Source: Chlorobium sp. (GTDB lineage: Bacteria; Bacteroidota; Chlorobiia; Chlorobiales; Chlorobiaceae). From it: a stretch of DNA of 38,232 nt. The notes under the pieces are model-generated. The model did no database searches. It had not been told where the DNA came from and saw only the letters and a program-made list of their open reading frames with translations. The stretch spans positions 1 through 38,232 of the forward strand of contig SZYA01000019.1 in assembly GCA_005843815.1 (NCBI GenBank), written 5' to 3'. The position numbers were made by a program, and so were the translations under genes. This document shows positions 30,469 to 38,230 of the stretch, one piece after another (the first letter of the stretch is position 1; each line of letters starts with the position of its first letter).

Positions 30469-30729
30469 TTACACAGATTCAACACGCACGATTTCAGGAT
30501 TTGCTTTTTTGATGGCCTGTTCGACGCCCGCCCTCAGGGTCAGGGTGCTCATCGGGCATGAGCCGCAAGCGCCAAGCAGTTTTACATCCACCACCATATC
30601 GGTGGAAATGCCGACGAGCTGACAATCTCCCCCGTCAACTTGCAGGTAAGGGCGTACGGTCTCAAGGGCGGCAATAACCCTGTCGTAGAGCGCATCGCTG
30701 TTCGGCAGATAATCCTTGCTGGTGCTCAT
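30469..30729 (-). CDS. NifU-like Fe-S scaffold protein (C-terminal domain type)
   Basis: This 86-aa protein is a free-standing NifU C-terminal domain. YLQVDGGDCQLVGI and the cluster-binding pair CGSCPMSTLTLRAGVEQAI are diagnostic. Such proteins hold and pass on Fe-S clusters. The gene lies 112 nt downstream of the Mrp-type ATPase, itself an Fe-S carrier, and both are on the minus strand, which supports a shared role. No strong ribosome-binding site is seen. Confidence 0.92.
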   Translation of the reverse strand: MSTSKDYLPNSDALYDRVIAALETVRPYLQVDGGDCQLVGISTDMVVDVKLLGACGSCPMSTLTLRAGVEQAIKKANPEIVRVESV

Positions 30730-30841
30730 GGTATAATTGGTTTACAATGGTTGAAAATAGTGGTTGTCTCTTTATGCTGAGAGCTTAATATTAAACCTCC
30801 AGAGCAAAAAAACAATATGAAAGTTATGATAGTTCCTTTTG

Positions 30842-31744
30842 TCACCCTGCATTTGTTATGGAAATCCTTCGACCTACCTCTGTTGCGACCTGTTTGATGG
30901 CTTTCGATGTTGCTGAATCGGGATGGGTGAGTATACAGGGGGCTCCACTGTCGCCACCTTCCCGGACTGCCCGGTCGATCGGGATGGATCCAAGGAACGG
31001 AATGCCCTGGATTTTGGCAAATTTTTCACCTCCGTGACTGCCGAAAATATAGTCTTTGGTTCCATCCGGAAGCTCATAATGGCTCATATTCTCTACAAGC
31101 CCGAGAATGGGGACATCGACCTTGCGGAACATACTGAGCGCTTTGGTGACATCGGCAATGGCAACATCCTGCGGTGTGGTCACCATAACAACGCCGGTCA
31201 GGGGAATGGTCTGGGCGATGGTGAGCTGGATATCGCCGGTGCCGGGTGGCAGATCAAAAATCAGATAATCGAGCTCCTGCCACTCTACCTCAGTGATAAA
31301 CTGTTTGATGGCGCTGGAGAGCATCGGGCCTCGCCAAACTAATGCCGTATCAACCTCAACAAGAAACCCGATAGACATCAGCTTCACCCCGTACTTTTCC
31401 AGTGGTGCCAGATTTTTACCCACCACTTCCGGTTTTTCGTTGAGCAGTCCGAACATGGTTGGAATGCTCGGACCGTAGAGATCGGCATCAATCAGCCCCA
31501 CTTTGGCACCAGATTGGGCCAGATTGATGGCAAGGTTAACCGCAACGGTCGATTTGCCGACCCCGCCTTTTCCCGATGCGACGGCAATGATATTTTTTAC
31601 CTCTTTGAGAGGAGGCTCATGATGGCTGCAGGTGTGCTCATTGCCATGCTGGTGGCCGCAGGAGGAGTGAGCGGAGGTGTGGCCATTACCACCGTGATGA
31701 TGGCCGCAGGATGAATGTGCTGATTCATCATGTACTGGAGACAT
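30842..31744 (-). CDS. mrp: Mrp/ApbC-family P-loop Fe-S carrier with His/Cys-rich N-terminus
   Basis: This protein of about 300 aa has the deviant Walker A KGGVGKSTVAVNLA (about 55-68), DADLYGPSIPTMFG and DLPPGTGDIQLTIAQT, all typical of Mrp/NBP35 ATPases that deliver Fe-S clusters. The track begins 71 codons upstream, inside der; the ATG at 31744 is the realistic start. Instead of the usual MIP18 (DUF59) N-terminal domain it has about 35 residues rich in His and Cys, with a repeated AHSSCGH motif. The usual CxxC pair of the ATPase domain is not visible. The C-terminus ends ISITNAG. Confidence 0.88.
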   Translation of the reverse strand: MSPVHDESAHSSCGHHHGGNGHTSAHSSCGHQHGNEHTCSHHEPPLKEVKNIIAVASGKGGVGKSTVAVNLAINLAQSGAKVGLIDADLYGPSIPTMFGLLNEKPEVVGKNLAPLEKYGVKLMSIGFLVEVDTALVWRGPMLSSAIKQFITEVEWQELDYLIFDLPPGTGDIQLTIAQTIPLTGVVMVTTPQDVAIADVTKALSMFRKVDVPILGLVENMSHYELPDGTKDYIFGSHGGEKFAKIQGIPFLGSIPIDRAVREGGDSGAPCILTHPDSATSKAIKQVATEVGRRISITNAG

Positions 31745-31814
31745 AGTATTCAAAAAGTTTAGTGTTGCGGAAAACTGAAAAAAGTGACTATCGATGGATG
31801 TATTGCCAAAAGCT

Positions 31815-33128
31815 CTATTTCTGCATGAAACGCATTGAAATGGGCACCCCCTCCAGTGTGAAATGTTCGCGCAGCTTTTTTTCCAGAAATTTTCTGAAAT
31901 TGTTCTGTACCAACAGTGGATCGTTGCAGAAAAATGCGAAGACTGGCCATGCAGCATTGATCTGGGTGACGTATTTGATCTTCAGCTCTTTGCCTGATTT
32001 TGTGGAGGCGTGTGTTTGTGAAAGCGCCTCTTCAAGGAATTTATTAAGCTTGCTGGTGCTGATTTTACGGGAGCGATTGTGGCTGATCTCCTGCGCCATG
32101 TCCATTGCCCGGTAGAGGTTCTTTTTGGTCAGGGCGGAAATAAAGACGACAGGAACGTACGAGAGGTTGCCCATGTTCATTCTCAGATTCTCTTCGTAAA
32201 TTTTGCTGGTTTTTGAATCTTTTTCGATCAGATCCCATTTGTTGATAAGGAGAAGCGCCCCTTTTTTGCGCTCAACGGCCATATTGATAATCTTCATATC
32301 CTGCTTTTCTATGCCTGGGGCGGCATCGAGCATCACCAGGGCAACCTCGCAGCGTTCAATGGCTTTTTCTGTTCTCAGCGAGCTGTAATACTCTATACCG
32401 GCATCAATTTTGGTTCGCTTTCTCAGTCCGGCAGTATCAATGAGGGTGAACTCCTGCTGTTTGCGGATAAAGCGGCTGTCGATAGCGTCACGGGTGGTAC
32501 CCGGTATGTTGGAGACAATGAGGCGGTTTGAACCAAGCAGAGCGTTGACAAAACTTGATTTCCCAACATTGGGTCGCCCTACCACGGCAAGCTGTATCGC
32601 GGTATCCTCTTCAGCAGGCACTTTGTCTGACTCAGGCAGCGACGCAAGAATGTCGTCAAGCATATCAGCTACGCCCCCCCCATCTCTGGCCGAGATAAAG
32701 TAGGGGCTGGTGAATCCGGTGCTGATAAACGATTCTGCATCAAGGGTAAGTTGGGGCGATTCCACTTTGTTGACGGCAAAGAAGAGCTGCTTGTGCTGGA
32801 AGGTGCGCTGCAGCAGCCGACCCAGTTCGAGATCTTCATAAGAGAGGCCTGCCCGTACATCAGTGACAAAGATGATAATGTCGGCATCGCGGATGGCCAT
32901 CAGTGTCTGTTCAAGCATTGCCATACTGATGATGTCGCCATCGGCGTTATAGCCTCCGGTATCCATCAGGAGGAACTGCTTGCCCTGCCACTCTCCTTCG
33001 GCTATATGTCGGTCTCGCGTGACACCGGGAGTCGGGTCGACGATGGCGCTTCGCTGACGCAGGATTCGGTTGAACAGGGTCGATTTGCCGACGTTTGGTC
33101 GACCCACCAGAGCAATTAAAGGCTTCAT
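31815..33128 (-). CDS. der: Ribosome-assembly GTPase Der (EngA)
   Basis: This 437-aa protein has two consecutive GTPase domains and a KH-like C-terminal domain, a layout unique to Der, which matures the 50S subunit. GTPase 1 shows [11 protein letters not shown] and DTGGY; GTPase 2 (about 178-350) shows [19 protein letters not shown] and NKWD. The KH-like end includes [12 protein letters not shown] and [15 protein letters not shown]. mrp follows after 70 nt on the same strand. Confidence 0.96.
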   Translation of the reverse strand: MKPLIALVGRPNVGKSTLFNRILRQRSAIVDPTPGVTRDRHIAEGEWQGKQFLLMDTGGYNADGDIISMAMLEQTLMAIRDADIIIFVTDVRAGLSYEDLELGRLLQRTFQHKQLFFAVNKVESPQLTLDAESFISTGFTSPYFISARDGGGVADMLDDILASLPESDKVPAEEDTAIQLAVVGRPNVGKSSFVNALLGSNRLIVSNIPGTTRDAIDSRFIRKQQEFTLIDTAGLRKRTKIDAGIEYYSSLRTEKAIERCEVALVMLDAAPGIEKQDMKIINMAVERKKGALLLINKWDLIEKDSKTSKIYEENLRMNMGNLSYVPVVFISALTKKNLYRAMDMAQEISHNRSRKISTSKLNKFLEEALSQTHASTKSGKELKIKYVTQINAAWPVFAFFCNDPLLVQNNFRKFLEKKLREHFTLEGVPISMRFMQK

Positions 33129-33161
33129 AAGAACGGATGGAGGTCCAGAAAAAAGTTTTGT

Positions 33162-33183
33162 CAGGAGCCGAAAGGAACTCCTG
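33162..33183. repeat. Hairpin just upstream of der
   Basis: CAGGAG / CTCCTG form a 6-bp stem with a 10-base loop. On the minus strand it is followed by ACAAAACTTTTTT and lies 33 nt before the der start. It may be an intrinsic terminator or leader element. The stem is short, so this is only suggestive. Confidence 0.35.
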
Positions 33184-33204
33184 TCAGGATAATGTTCTCT
33201 TTAC

Positions 33205-33471
33205 AATAAAAGTTGCTGACTTTTTAATTTCAAAATGGTTATTATGGTGCGGGAATTGTCGGTGGAACAACGGCAGGACTCTTCCTTAAGCATTCATTGT
33301 CTTCTTAGTGTGGTCAGCTTGCAAGCTCCCAAGGTACTCAATAAAACAGCCACCAGCAAAAAGCGGTCAAGGGTGAAAAAGAGTCCCCTGTGCGGGTCAA
33401 GAATCATACAGAACATTGTCCTCTTATGACGGCAATCATCTTTTCAAAGAACAGGCTGCGCGCTTTTCTCT
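33205..33471 (+). pseudogene. Decayed coding scraps upstream of the TPR-GT gene
   Basis: No intact gene lies between der and the TPR gene. One frame (about 33228-33305) reads FQNGYYGAGIVGGTTAGLFL before a stop; one extra base would give MVII-GAGIVGG, a Rossmann-type dinucleotide-binding start. Near 33426 a short ORF begins MTAIIFSKNR, reminiscent of the first residues of some glycosyltransferases, and fades into a hydrophobic run. These look like frameshifted or fused remnants of surface-polysaccharide genes. The identifications are tentative and rest on short motifs. Confidence 0.3.
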
Positions 33472-35490
33472 GTGGCATATTTATTCTTCTTGTGTCTCTG
33501 CTGTCAAGAGGAGTATCGGCAGTTTGAGGATCTGGTTGCCACGCCCGTCGAGACAATGTCGCGAATCTATTCGTGGTTGGGGGTGTCGCCGCACAGGATC
33601 AATCCTGAAAAGCTGATGGTAAGGCCCCATGAGAGCGATAGCCACTATCGCCATAAATATCTGCACAGGCAGCAACGCTGCATCTCTCCGCCAAAACCAC
33701 ATGAGGTGCCGCCCCGCATCCGCGACCTCATCGCCAATGCGTGCCGATGGTATAATGACCGGTTCTATCCATTGGGGACACCTCAGTATACCTCATTCAG
33801 CAGTACGTCGATACGACCGCCATTACCTGAAGGGAAGCAGATGCAGCAGGCCATGGCATATCATAAAAACGGTCAACTTTCCGAAGCTGCAGGGATATTA
33901 GAAGAGATAGTACTCCATAACCCAAAGAGTGGTGAGGCGCTTCATACTCTTGGTGTCATAGCCTATCAAAGGGAACAGTACCAGCGTGCTGCTGACTTGA
34001 TTGGCAAAGCTATAGCAGTCAATCCTGATAATGCCGCATATTTTTCAGACCGTGGCCTTGCGCTGCAACGACTCAAACAACTGGAGCCGGCGCTTAAACA
34101 CTTTGATAAAGCAATTGCCCTGCAGCCTGACCTTGCCGTAACGCACCTGAATCGGGGCAATGTACTGAAAGAACTCGGTCAGGGAGCTGCAGCCGCTGAG
34201 AGTTACGATAACGCGGCAGTTTTGCTGGAAAAGCAGCCAGAGAGTAGTGATGCGCTCCATTCGCTTGGCCTTATGGCTTACGAAAGTCAGGAGTATCAAC
34301 GAGCGGTTGATTTGATCGGCAAGGCTATAAAGCTCAATCCCGATAATGCGGCCTATTTTTCAGACCGGGGGCTGGCGCTGCAGCGACTGAAACAGTTAGA
34401 CCAGGCTCTTGAGAGTTACAACAAAGCCATAGCACTCAATTCCGACATTCCCGTCATACACTTGAATCGCGGCAATGCCCTGAAGGAGCTGCGGCAACTA
34501 AAAGCCGCTGTGGAGAGTTACGACAATGCCATCGCCATCAAGCTTGACTATGCCACAGCTCACTGGAATAAAGCGCTTGAACAGCTCATCCTTGGCGACT
34601 ACGATAAGGGGTGGCGCTCCTATGAGTGGCGCTGGCGGGAGGAGCATTTCCCCTCACCACGACGCAACTTCCCCTGGCCGCTCTGGCTTGGAGAAGAGTC
34701 GCTGAAAGGCAAGACGATTCTGCTCCACAGTGAACAGGGGCTGGGCGACACCATCCAGTTCTGCCGATATGTTCCTTTGGTCGCTCAATTGGGTGGTCGA
34801 GTAATCTTTGAAGTTGAGTGGCCCTTGATTCCCCTGGTTGAACAACTTGAAGGTGTTTCGCAATTCGTTGCCAAGGGGCAGCCCCTTCCTGCGGTTGATT
34901 TCCACTCGCCACTGCTCAGCCTGCCGTTAGCCTTTAAAACCAGACTCAATACCATACCCTTCACTCAAAAGTATCTGGTCAGCGATCCGCTCAAGGTTGC
35001 AGCGTGGGAACTCCGGTTAGGCCCCAAAATCATGCCGCGTATCGGGTTGGTATGGAACGGGCGAGCTGACCATCAGAATGACCAGCTTCGCAGCATCAAG
35101 CTCTTGGAGCTGACCGAGTATCTCCCTTCAGGGCTTCAGTACGTGAGTTTGCAAAAAGAGGTGCGCCCTCACGACAGGGAGACGCTTGAGTTGCATCCGA
35201 ATATTGCTTACTACGGTGATGAATTACAAGACTTTGCTGACACGGCAGCGTTGTGCGAACTGATGGATGTTATCATAAGCGTTGATACCAGTGTGGCTCA
35301 TCTTGGTGGAGCATTGGGGAAATCAACCTGGGTTCTGCTCCCCCTTATCCCCGACTGGCGCTGGCTGCTTGAGCGAAACGACAGCCCGTGGTACCAGAGT
35401 GCCAGGCTCTATCGACAGGAGGTTGAAGATGATTGGAGTGGCGTGTTGGAGCGAGTCCGGCAGGATTTATTGCAGATGCTGATGAAGTGA
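33472..35490 (+). CDS. Sulfotransferase-tail / TPR / glycosyltransferase-like composite protein
   Basis: A 672-aa ORF with a doubtful GTG start and no ribosome-binding site. Residues about 15-105 match the C-terminal end of sulfotransferase-family proteins (FEDLVATPVETMSRIYSWLG; RPHESDSHYRHKY; RWYNDRFYPLG). The N-terminal PAPS-binding loop part is missing, so this section is unlikely to be active. Residues about 120-375 are TPR repeats, including a tandem duplication of 105 codons. Residues about 400-672 resemble the GT-B-like domain that follows TPRs in many glycosyltransferases (LLHSEQGLGDTIQFCRYVP; SVDTSVAHLGGALG). Followed by fkbM and cysC, it fits a glycan-modification locus. It is likely the product of a deletion that joined two genes. 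Confidence 0.8.
   Translation: MAYLFFLCLCCQEEYRQFEDLVATPVETMSRIYSWLGVSPHRINPEKLMVRPHESDSHYRHKYLHRQQRCISPPKPHEVPPRIRDLIANACRWYNDRFYPLGTPQYTSFSSTSIRPPLPEGKQMQQAMAYHKNGQLSEAAGILEEIVLHNPKSGEALHTLGVIAYQREQYQRAADLIGKAIAVNPDNAAYFSDRGLALQRLKQLEPALKHFDKAIALQPDLAVTHLNRGNVLKELGQGAAAAESYDNAAVLLEKQPESSDALHSLGLMAYESQEYQRAVDLIGKAIKLNPDNAAYFSDRGLALQRLKQLDQALESYNKAIALNSDIPVIHLNRGNALKELRQLKAAVESYDNAIAIKLDYATAHWNKALEQLILGDYDKGWRSYEWRWREEHFPSPRRNFPWPLWLGEESLKGKTILLHSEQGLGDTIQFCRYVPLVAQLGGRVIFEVEWPLIPLVEQLEGVSQFVAKGQPLPAVDFHSPLLSLPLAFKTRLNTIPFTQKYLVSDPLKVAAWELRLGPKIMPRIGLVWNGRADHQNDQLRSIKLLELTEYLPSGLQYVSLQKEVRPHDRETLELHPNIAYYGDELQDFADTAALCELMDVIISVDTSVAHLGGALGKSTWVLLPLIPDWRWLLERNDSPWYQSARLYRQEVEDDWSGVLERVRQDLLQMLMK
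33937..34551 (+). repeat. Tandem 315-bp duplication inside the TPR region
   Basis: Two successive in-frame blocks start at 33937 and 34252 (period 315 bp, 105 codons). Both encode near-identical stretches such as NPDNAAYFSDRGLALQRLKQ and HLNRGN. Differences are mostly at third codon positions, so the duplication is not recent. Confidence 0.75.
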
Positions 35491-35553
35491 TCTGCAAGCT
35501 TTTTTGAGTGAGAAAGGAGGGGGGTAAATTTTTTTTAATCTGGAAAAAATACG

Positions 35554-36354
35554 GTGAAAAACAAGACTCTCAGGCCGGTCGCTTTTGTGGTGACATCCAC
35601 CAATCATGGTACCATGATCGTCAACAGGAATGACTATCGCATGATTGACCATGAGAGGGGATACGGCGTGGGCTATCAGCTCTTGACAACCTCTTCCTTC
35701 GATCAGCAGGAGGTTGATTTTGTTCTGCAACTGCTGGTTGAAAGACGGAACTCTTTTGGTGATGGCGTTGTAGCCATTGACCTCGGCGCCAATATTGGTG
35801 TTCATACCATTGAGTGGTCGAAATTCATGTATGGCTGGGGCAGCGTTATAGCTGTAGAGGCTCAAGAGCGATTATTTTATGCACTTGCGGGCAATGTTGC
35901 AATCAATAATTGTTTTAATGCAAAGGTTATCTGGGGGGCAATAGGGGAGAGTAATGGCACTCTGAATGTTCCTGTTCCGAATTACCACTCTCCGGGCAGT
36001 TTTGGTTCCATGGAGCTTATCCCTTCAGGTAATAATGAGTTTATAGGCCAGGTGGTCGACTATTCACCAGAACAGTCAATGCAGACTCCGCTTTTTACTC
36101 TTGACTCCCTGAATCTCTCTCGAATAGATCTCATAAAAATAGATGTTGAAGGGATGGAGATGAGCGTTCTCCGTGGTGGCCTTGGTTCGATTCAAAATTT
36201 CAGGCCGATTATGGTTATTGAGCGAATTAAAGTGGATGAACAGGAGCTGAAAAATTTTCTTGTTGCTGCGGGATACCTGTTATTTGATTTTGGTATCAAT
36301 GTGGTCGCGGTTCATTGTACTGACGAGATTCACAAGAAAATTATGACTGCGTGA
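35554..36354 (+). CDS. FkbM-family SAM-dependent methyltransferase
   Basis: This 266-aa protein has the FkbM methyltransferase layout: AIDLGANIGVHTIEWS (SAM-binding glycine loop, about 71-86), VIAVEAQERLFYALAGNV, and the later block RIDLIKIDVEGMEMSVLRG. FkbM enzymes O-methylate sugars or polyketides. Between a glycosyltransferase-like gene and cysC, a glycan target is the likelier role. The GTG start is the track's choice and has no good ribosome-binding site. Confidence 0.88.
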   Translation: MKNKTLRPVAFVVTSTNHGTMIVNRNDYRMIDHERGYGVGYQLLTTSSFDQQEVDFVLQLLVERRNSFGDGVVAIDLGANIGVHTIEWSKFMYGWGSVIAVEAQERLFYALAGNVAINNCFNAKVIWGAIGESNGTLNVPVPNYHSPGSFGSMELIPSGNNEFIGQVVDYSPEQSMQTPLFTLDSLNLSRIDLIKIDVEGMEMSVLRGGLGSIQNFRPIMVIERIKVDEQELKNFLVAAGYLLFDFGINVVAVHCTDEIHKKIMTA

Positions 36355-36429
36355 TGCCTTTTGCGCTTCTGACCTTGTGACCGGTATTACCAGCAAACAT
36401 GAACGATAAAATCATATACTTTTGAGACG

Positions 36430-37062
36430 ATGACTGACAAAGATTGCGCTGATTCGGGGAGAGGTCAACAAAATATCCACTGGCACAGGGGAGATGTTGC
36501 TCCATCTGAGCGTGCCGCATTAAAGAGTCAACAGCCCACTGTTATCTGGCTGACCGGTCTCTCGGGATCGGGCAAGTCGACACTTGCCAACAGAGTGGAG
36601 CGCAGGCTGCTCGAGGCGGGGCGACATACTATGCTGATGGATGCCGACAATATCCGCCATGGGCTATGTCGTGACCTTGGGTTCAGTGAAGGTGATCGTG
36701 CCGAGAACATTCGCCGTATTGGTGAAGTTTCAAAACTGATGGCTGAAGCTGGCCTCATCGTCATTACCGCCTTCATCTCTCCGTTTCGGGCCGACCGCGA
36801 TATGGTCAGAACACTTCTGCCCGCTGGAGCATTCATCGAGGTGCACCTCTCCACGTCTCTTGAAGTCTGTGAGGCCCGCGATGCAAAAGGGCTGTACCGC
36901 AAGGCACGAAAAGGGGAAATTGCTCACTTTACCGGCATAAGCTCACCCTACGAAGCTCCGCGTCAGCCAGAACTTCGTATCGATACGGCCACATTATCGG
37001 AGGAGGAGAGCTGTGATCTCATCATGAATTTTCTTTATCGGAAGAGAATTATTGATACGTAA
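36430..37062 (+). CDS. cysC: Adenylylsulfate (APS) kinase
   Basis: This 210-aa protein phosphorylates APS to PAPS, the sulfate donor for sulfotransferases. NIHWHRGDV, the P-loop [35 protein letters not shown], the phospho-serine loop [13 protein letters not shown] and the APS-site region [18 protein letters not shown] are intact. No sulfate-reduction genes (cysD/N/H or sat) are adjacent. With a sulfotransferase fragment 1 to 3 kb upstream, supply of PAPS for sulfation is a better fit than sulfate assimilation. It ends directly against the convergent small ORF. Confidence 0.94.
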   Translation: MTDKDCADSGRGQQNIHWHRGDVAPSERAALKSQQPTVIWLTGLSGSGKSTLANRVERRLLEAGRHTMLMDADNIRHGLCRDLGFSEGDRAENIRRIGEVSKLMAEAGLIVITAFISPFRADRDMVRTLLPAGAFIEVHLSTSLEVCEARDAKGLYRKARKGEIAHFTGISSPYEAPRQPELRIDTATLSEEESCDLIMNFLYRKRIIDT

Positions 37063-37266
37063 TCATGATAGATCTTTCGCAATTTCCAGCCGATATTTCT
37101 CGTCCGTCGACATCCTTTGCATGTTTTTGTTGATTCTTTCGAGCCAAACTATTGTTTCATCCCATTGGAACTCCTCCGATTGCTTGCTGATAACATGGGG
37201 TTGAGATGGCGCCGGTTGCGAAGAGTTGCTCGATTGTGTCGCTGAGGCGCTGTTTGATTTGGTCAT
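37063..37266 (-). CDS. Small Ser/Gln-rich hypothetical protein, 67 aa
   Basis: It is preceded by a strong ribosome-binding site (CGGAGGG, 6 nt before the ATG on the minus strand), which argues that it is real. The N-terminal half is low-complexity (SASATQSSNSSQPAPSQP). The C-terminal half is a plausible charged helix (DETIVWLERINKNMQRM). No family is recognised. Its stop is immediately adjacent to the cysC stop. Confidence 0.6.
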   Translation of the reverse strand: MTKSNSASATQSSNSSQPAPSQPHVISKQSEEFQWDETIVWLERINKNMQRMSTDEKYRLEIAKDLS

Positions 37267-37443
37267 GATTTCCCTCCGATAAAAGTATAGACAGATGTTT
37301 CCATCCCATCATGGGTTGCGGATTTGACATATCTCTAATATCAATGAGGCAATATTCGTATGAAGTGCCAGATTATTGTTATACTCAAATAACAAAAAAT
37401 ATGGTTACAGATAGATTTTATGAGCTATAAAGGGACTCCATAG
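37267..37443. other. Short gap, no gene found
   Basis: This is AT-rich sequence between the small ORF and the restriction-enzyme fragment, with one tiny palindrome CCCATCATGGG. It should contain the promoter of the 67-aa gene. Nothing else is supportable. Confidence 0.35.
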
Positions 37444-37647
37444 ATTTTTCCACTCTATCTCTATCCTGAATCCGACAATCAGATTTCCACCGATGGCCAG
37501 CAGCAGAGAACCCCAAACCTGAACAGAGCAATCGTCGATGAAATGGCAACAGCACTCGGCCTTACCTTCACCCCGGAAAAAGAAGAAACGGCAGGAACCT
37601 TCGCCCCGTTCGACATCCTCCACCACTCGGCCAATCATTCTCCATAG
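37444..37647 (+). pseudogene. C-terminal fragment of a type ISP-like restriction-modification enzyme
   Basis: Right after an in-frame TAG, one plus frame reads IFPLYLYPESDNQIS, then RTPNLNRAIVDEMATALGLT, then FTPEKEETAGTFAPFDIL. This is the typical C-terminal region of large type ISP/adenine-methylase restriction enzymes, which normally continues DYIYAVLHSP. Here homology stops abruptly near 37620 and a few unrelated codons lead to a stop at 37647. Neither the methylase nor the nuclease part is present. The fragment overlaps the end of hicB, marking a recombination junction. Confidence 0.65.
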
Positions 37648-37832
37648 GATGCGTCCTCCAATACTTTTGGCTTGTCATTTTTTGGAAATTCCTCCAGATA
37701 CAATTCAGTTGCTTCTCGCAGATTTGCAAGAGACTCCTCAATGGTTTCACCTTGAGTTGTCGTCCCTGTTTCAGGATTGAACGCAACATAACCACCTTCA
37801 GCGGCGGGTGTTAGAAGAGCCGATAGTTCCAT
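37635..37832 (-). CDS. HicB-like antitoxin, probably with altered C-terminus
   Basis: This 65-aa protein has the HicB fold core GGYVAFNPETGTTTQGETIE and ESLANLREATELYLEEFP. Close relatives usually continue with a short Leu/Thr tail (TTFEV type). Here the end is KPKVLEDASYGE, at the junction with the restriction-enzyme fragment, so the tail may have been replaced. No hicA is found beside it. It starts 12 nt after the MazF-like stop, with AGGGGA as ribosome-binding site, and is probably cotranscribed. Confidence 0.82.
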   Translation of the reverse strand: MELSALLTPAAEGGYVAFNPETGTTTQGETIEESLANLREATELYLEEFPKNDKPKVLEDASYGE

Positions 37833-37844
37833 AATCTTTCCCCT

Positions 37845-38186
37845 TTATTTGATATCAAGCACACACCCCAAACCTTGCTTGATCAGTTGCATGGTTATTT
37901 CATCAACTACGCCAAGTTGTTTTATAAAGCGCTCCCTGGAGATAGAACGAACTTGAAACGTATCGGCAGCAGAGACTTTTTGAAGTGCATTGTGCTTATC
38001 TGGAGATAGCTTAATCATCCATTGCGCATGGCTATATTGCTCTTTCCAATCGGTAATTGGAACAATGATTTTTAGAGGTAAAATACCGATTTCATTGTTG
38101 CTAACAATAATCGCAGGACGTGTTTTTTTGATTTCTGCTCCAATTGTTGGTTCAAGGTTGATCAACCAGATTTCTCTATTCTTCAT
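37845..38186 (-). CDS. MazF/PemK-family endoribonuclease toxin
   Basis: This 113-aa protein of the CcdB/MazF fold cleaves mRNA in characterised members. REIWLINLEPTIGAEIKKTRPAIIVSN is the canonical N-terminus, with PIT, the middle strand LKIIVPITDW and the C-terminal helix near VVDEITMQLIKQGLG. GGAGAG serves as ribosome-binding site. Its ATG overlaps the stop of an upstream frame (ATGA), and it is followed by the HicB-like gene, an unusual partner for MazF. Confidence 0.9.
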   Translation of the reverse strand: MKNREIWLINLEPTIGAEIKKTRPAIIVSNNEIGILPLKIIVPITDWKEQYSHAQWMIKLSPDKHNALQKVSAADTFQVRSISRERFIKQLGVVDEITMQLIKQGLGCVLDIK

Positions 38187-38230
38187 ACAATTGGCTCTCC
38201 ATCAAGTGCCGTAAAACAAGTCAGTTCTGT
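38183..38230 (-). CDS. 3' end of an unknown gene upstream of mazF (possible antitoxin)
   Basis: A frame entering from the window's right edge reads TELTCFTALDGEPIV and stops at a TGA that overlaps the mazF ATG by four bases. Such ATGA overlaps typify toxin-antitoxin pairs. With only 15 codons visible the family cannot be named, and chance is possible. Confidence 0.45.
   Translation of the reverse strand, partial: TELTCFTALDGEPIV

Noticed and set aside
31744-31957. 71-codon upstream extension of mrp in the ORF track
   Set aside because: It would run into der. Homology and the His/Cys tail begin at the internal ATG at 31744.
33937-34551. The repeated blocks as a CRISPR or DNA-level satellite
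   Set aside because: The period is 105 codons, in frame, with mainly synonymous differences. It is a protein-level TPR duplication.
37538-37780. 80-codon plus-strand ORF across the R-M fragment and hicB
   Set aside because: It is in the wrong frame for the restriction-enzyme homology and antisense to hicB.
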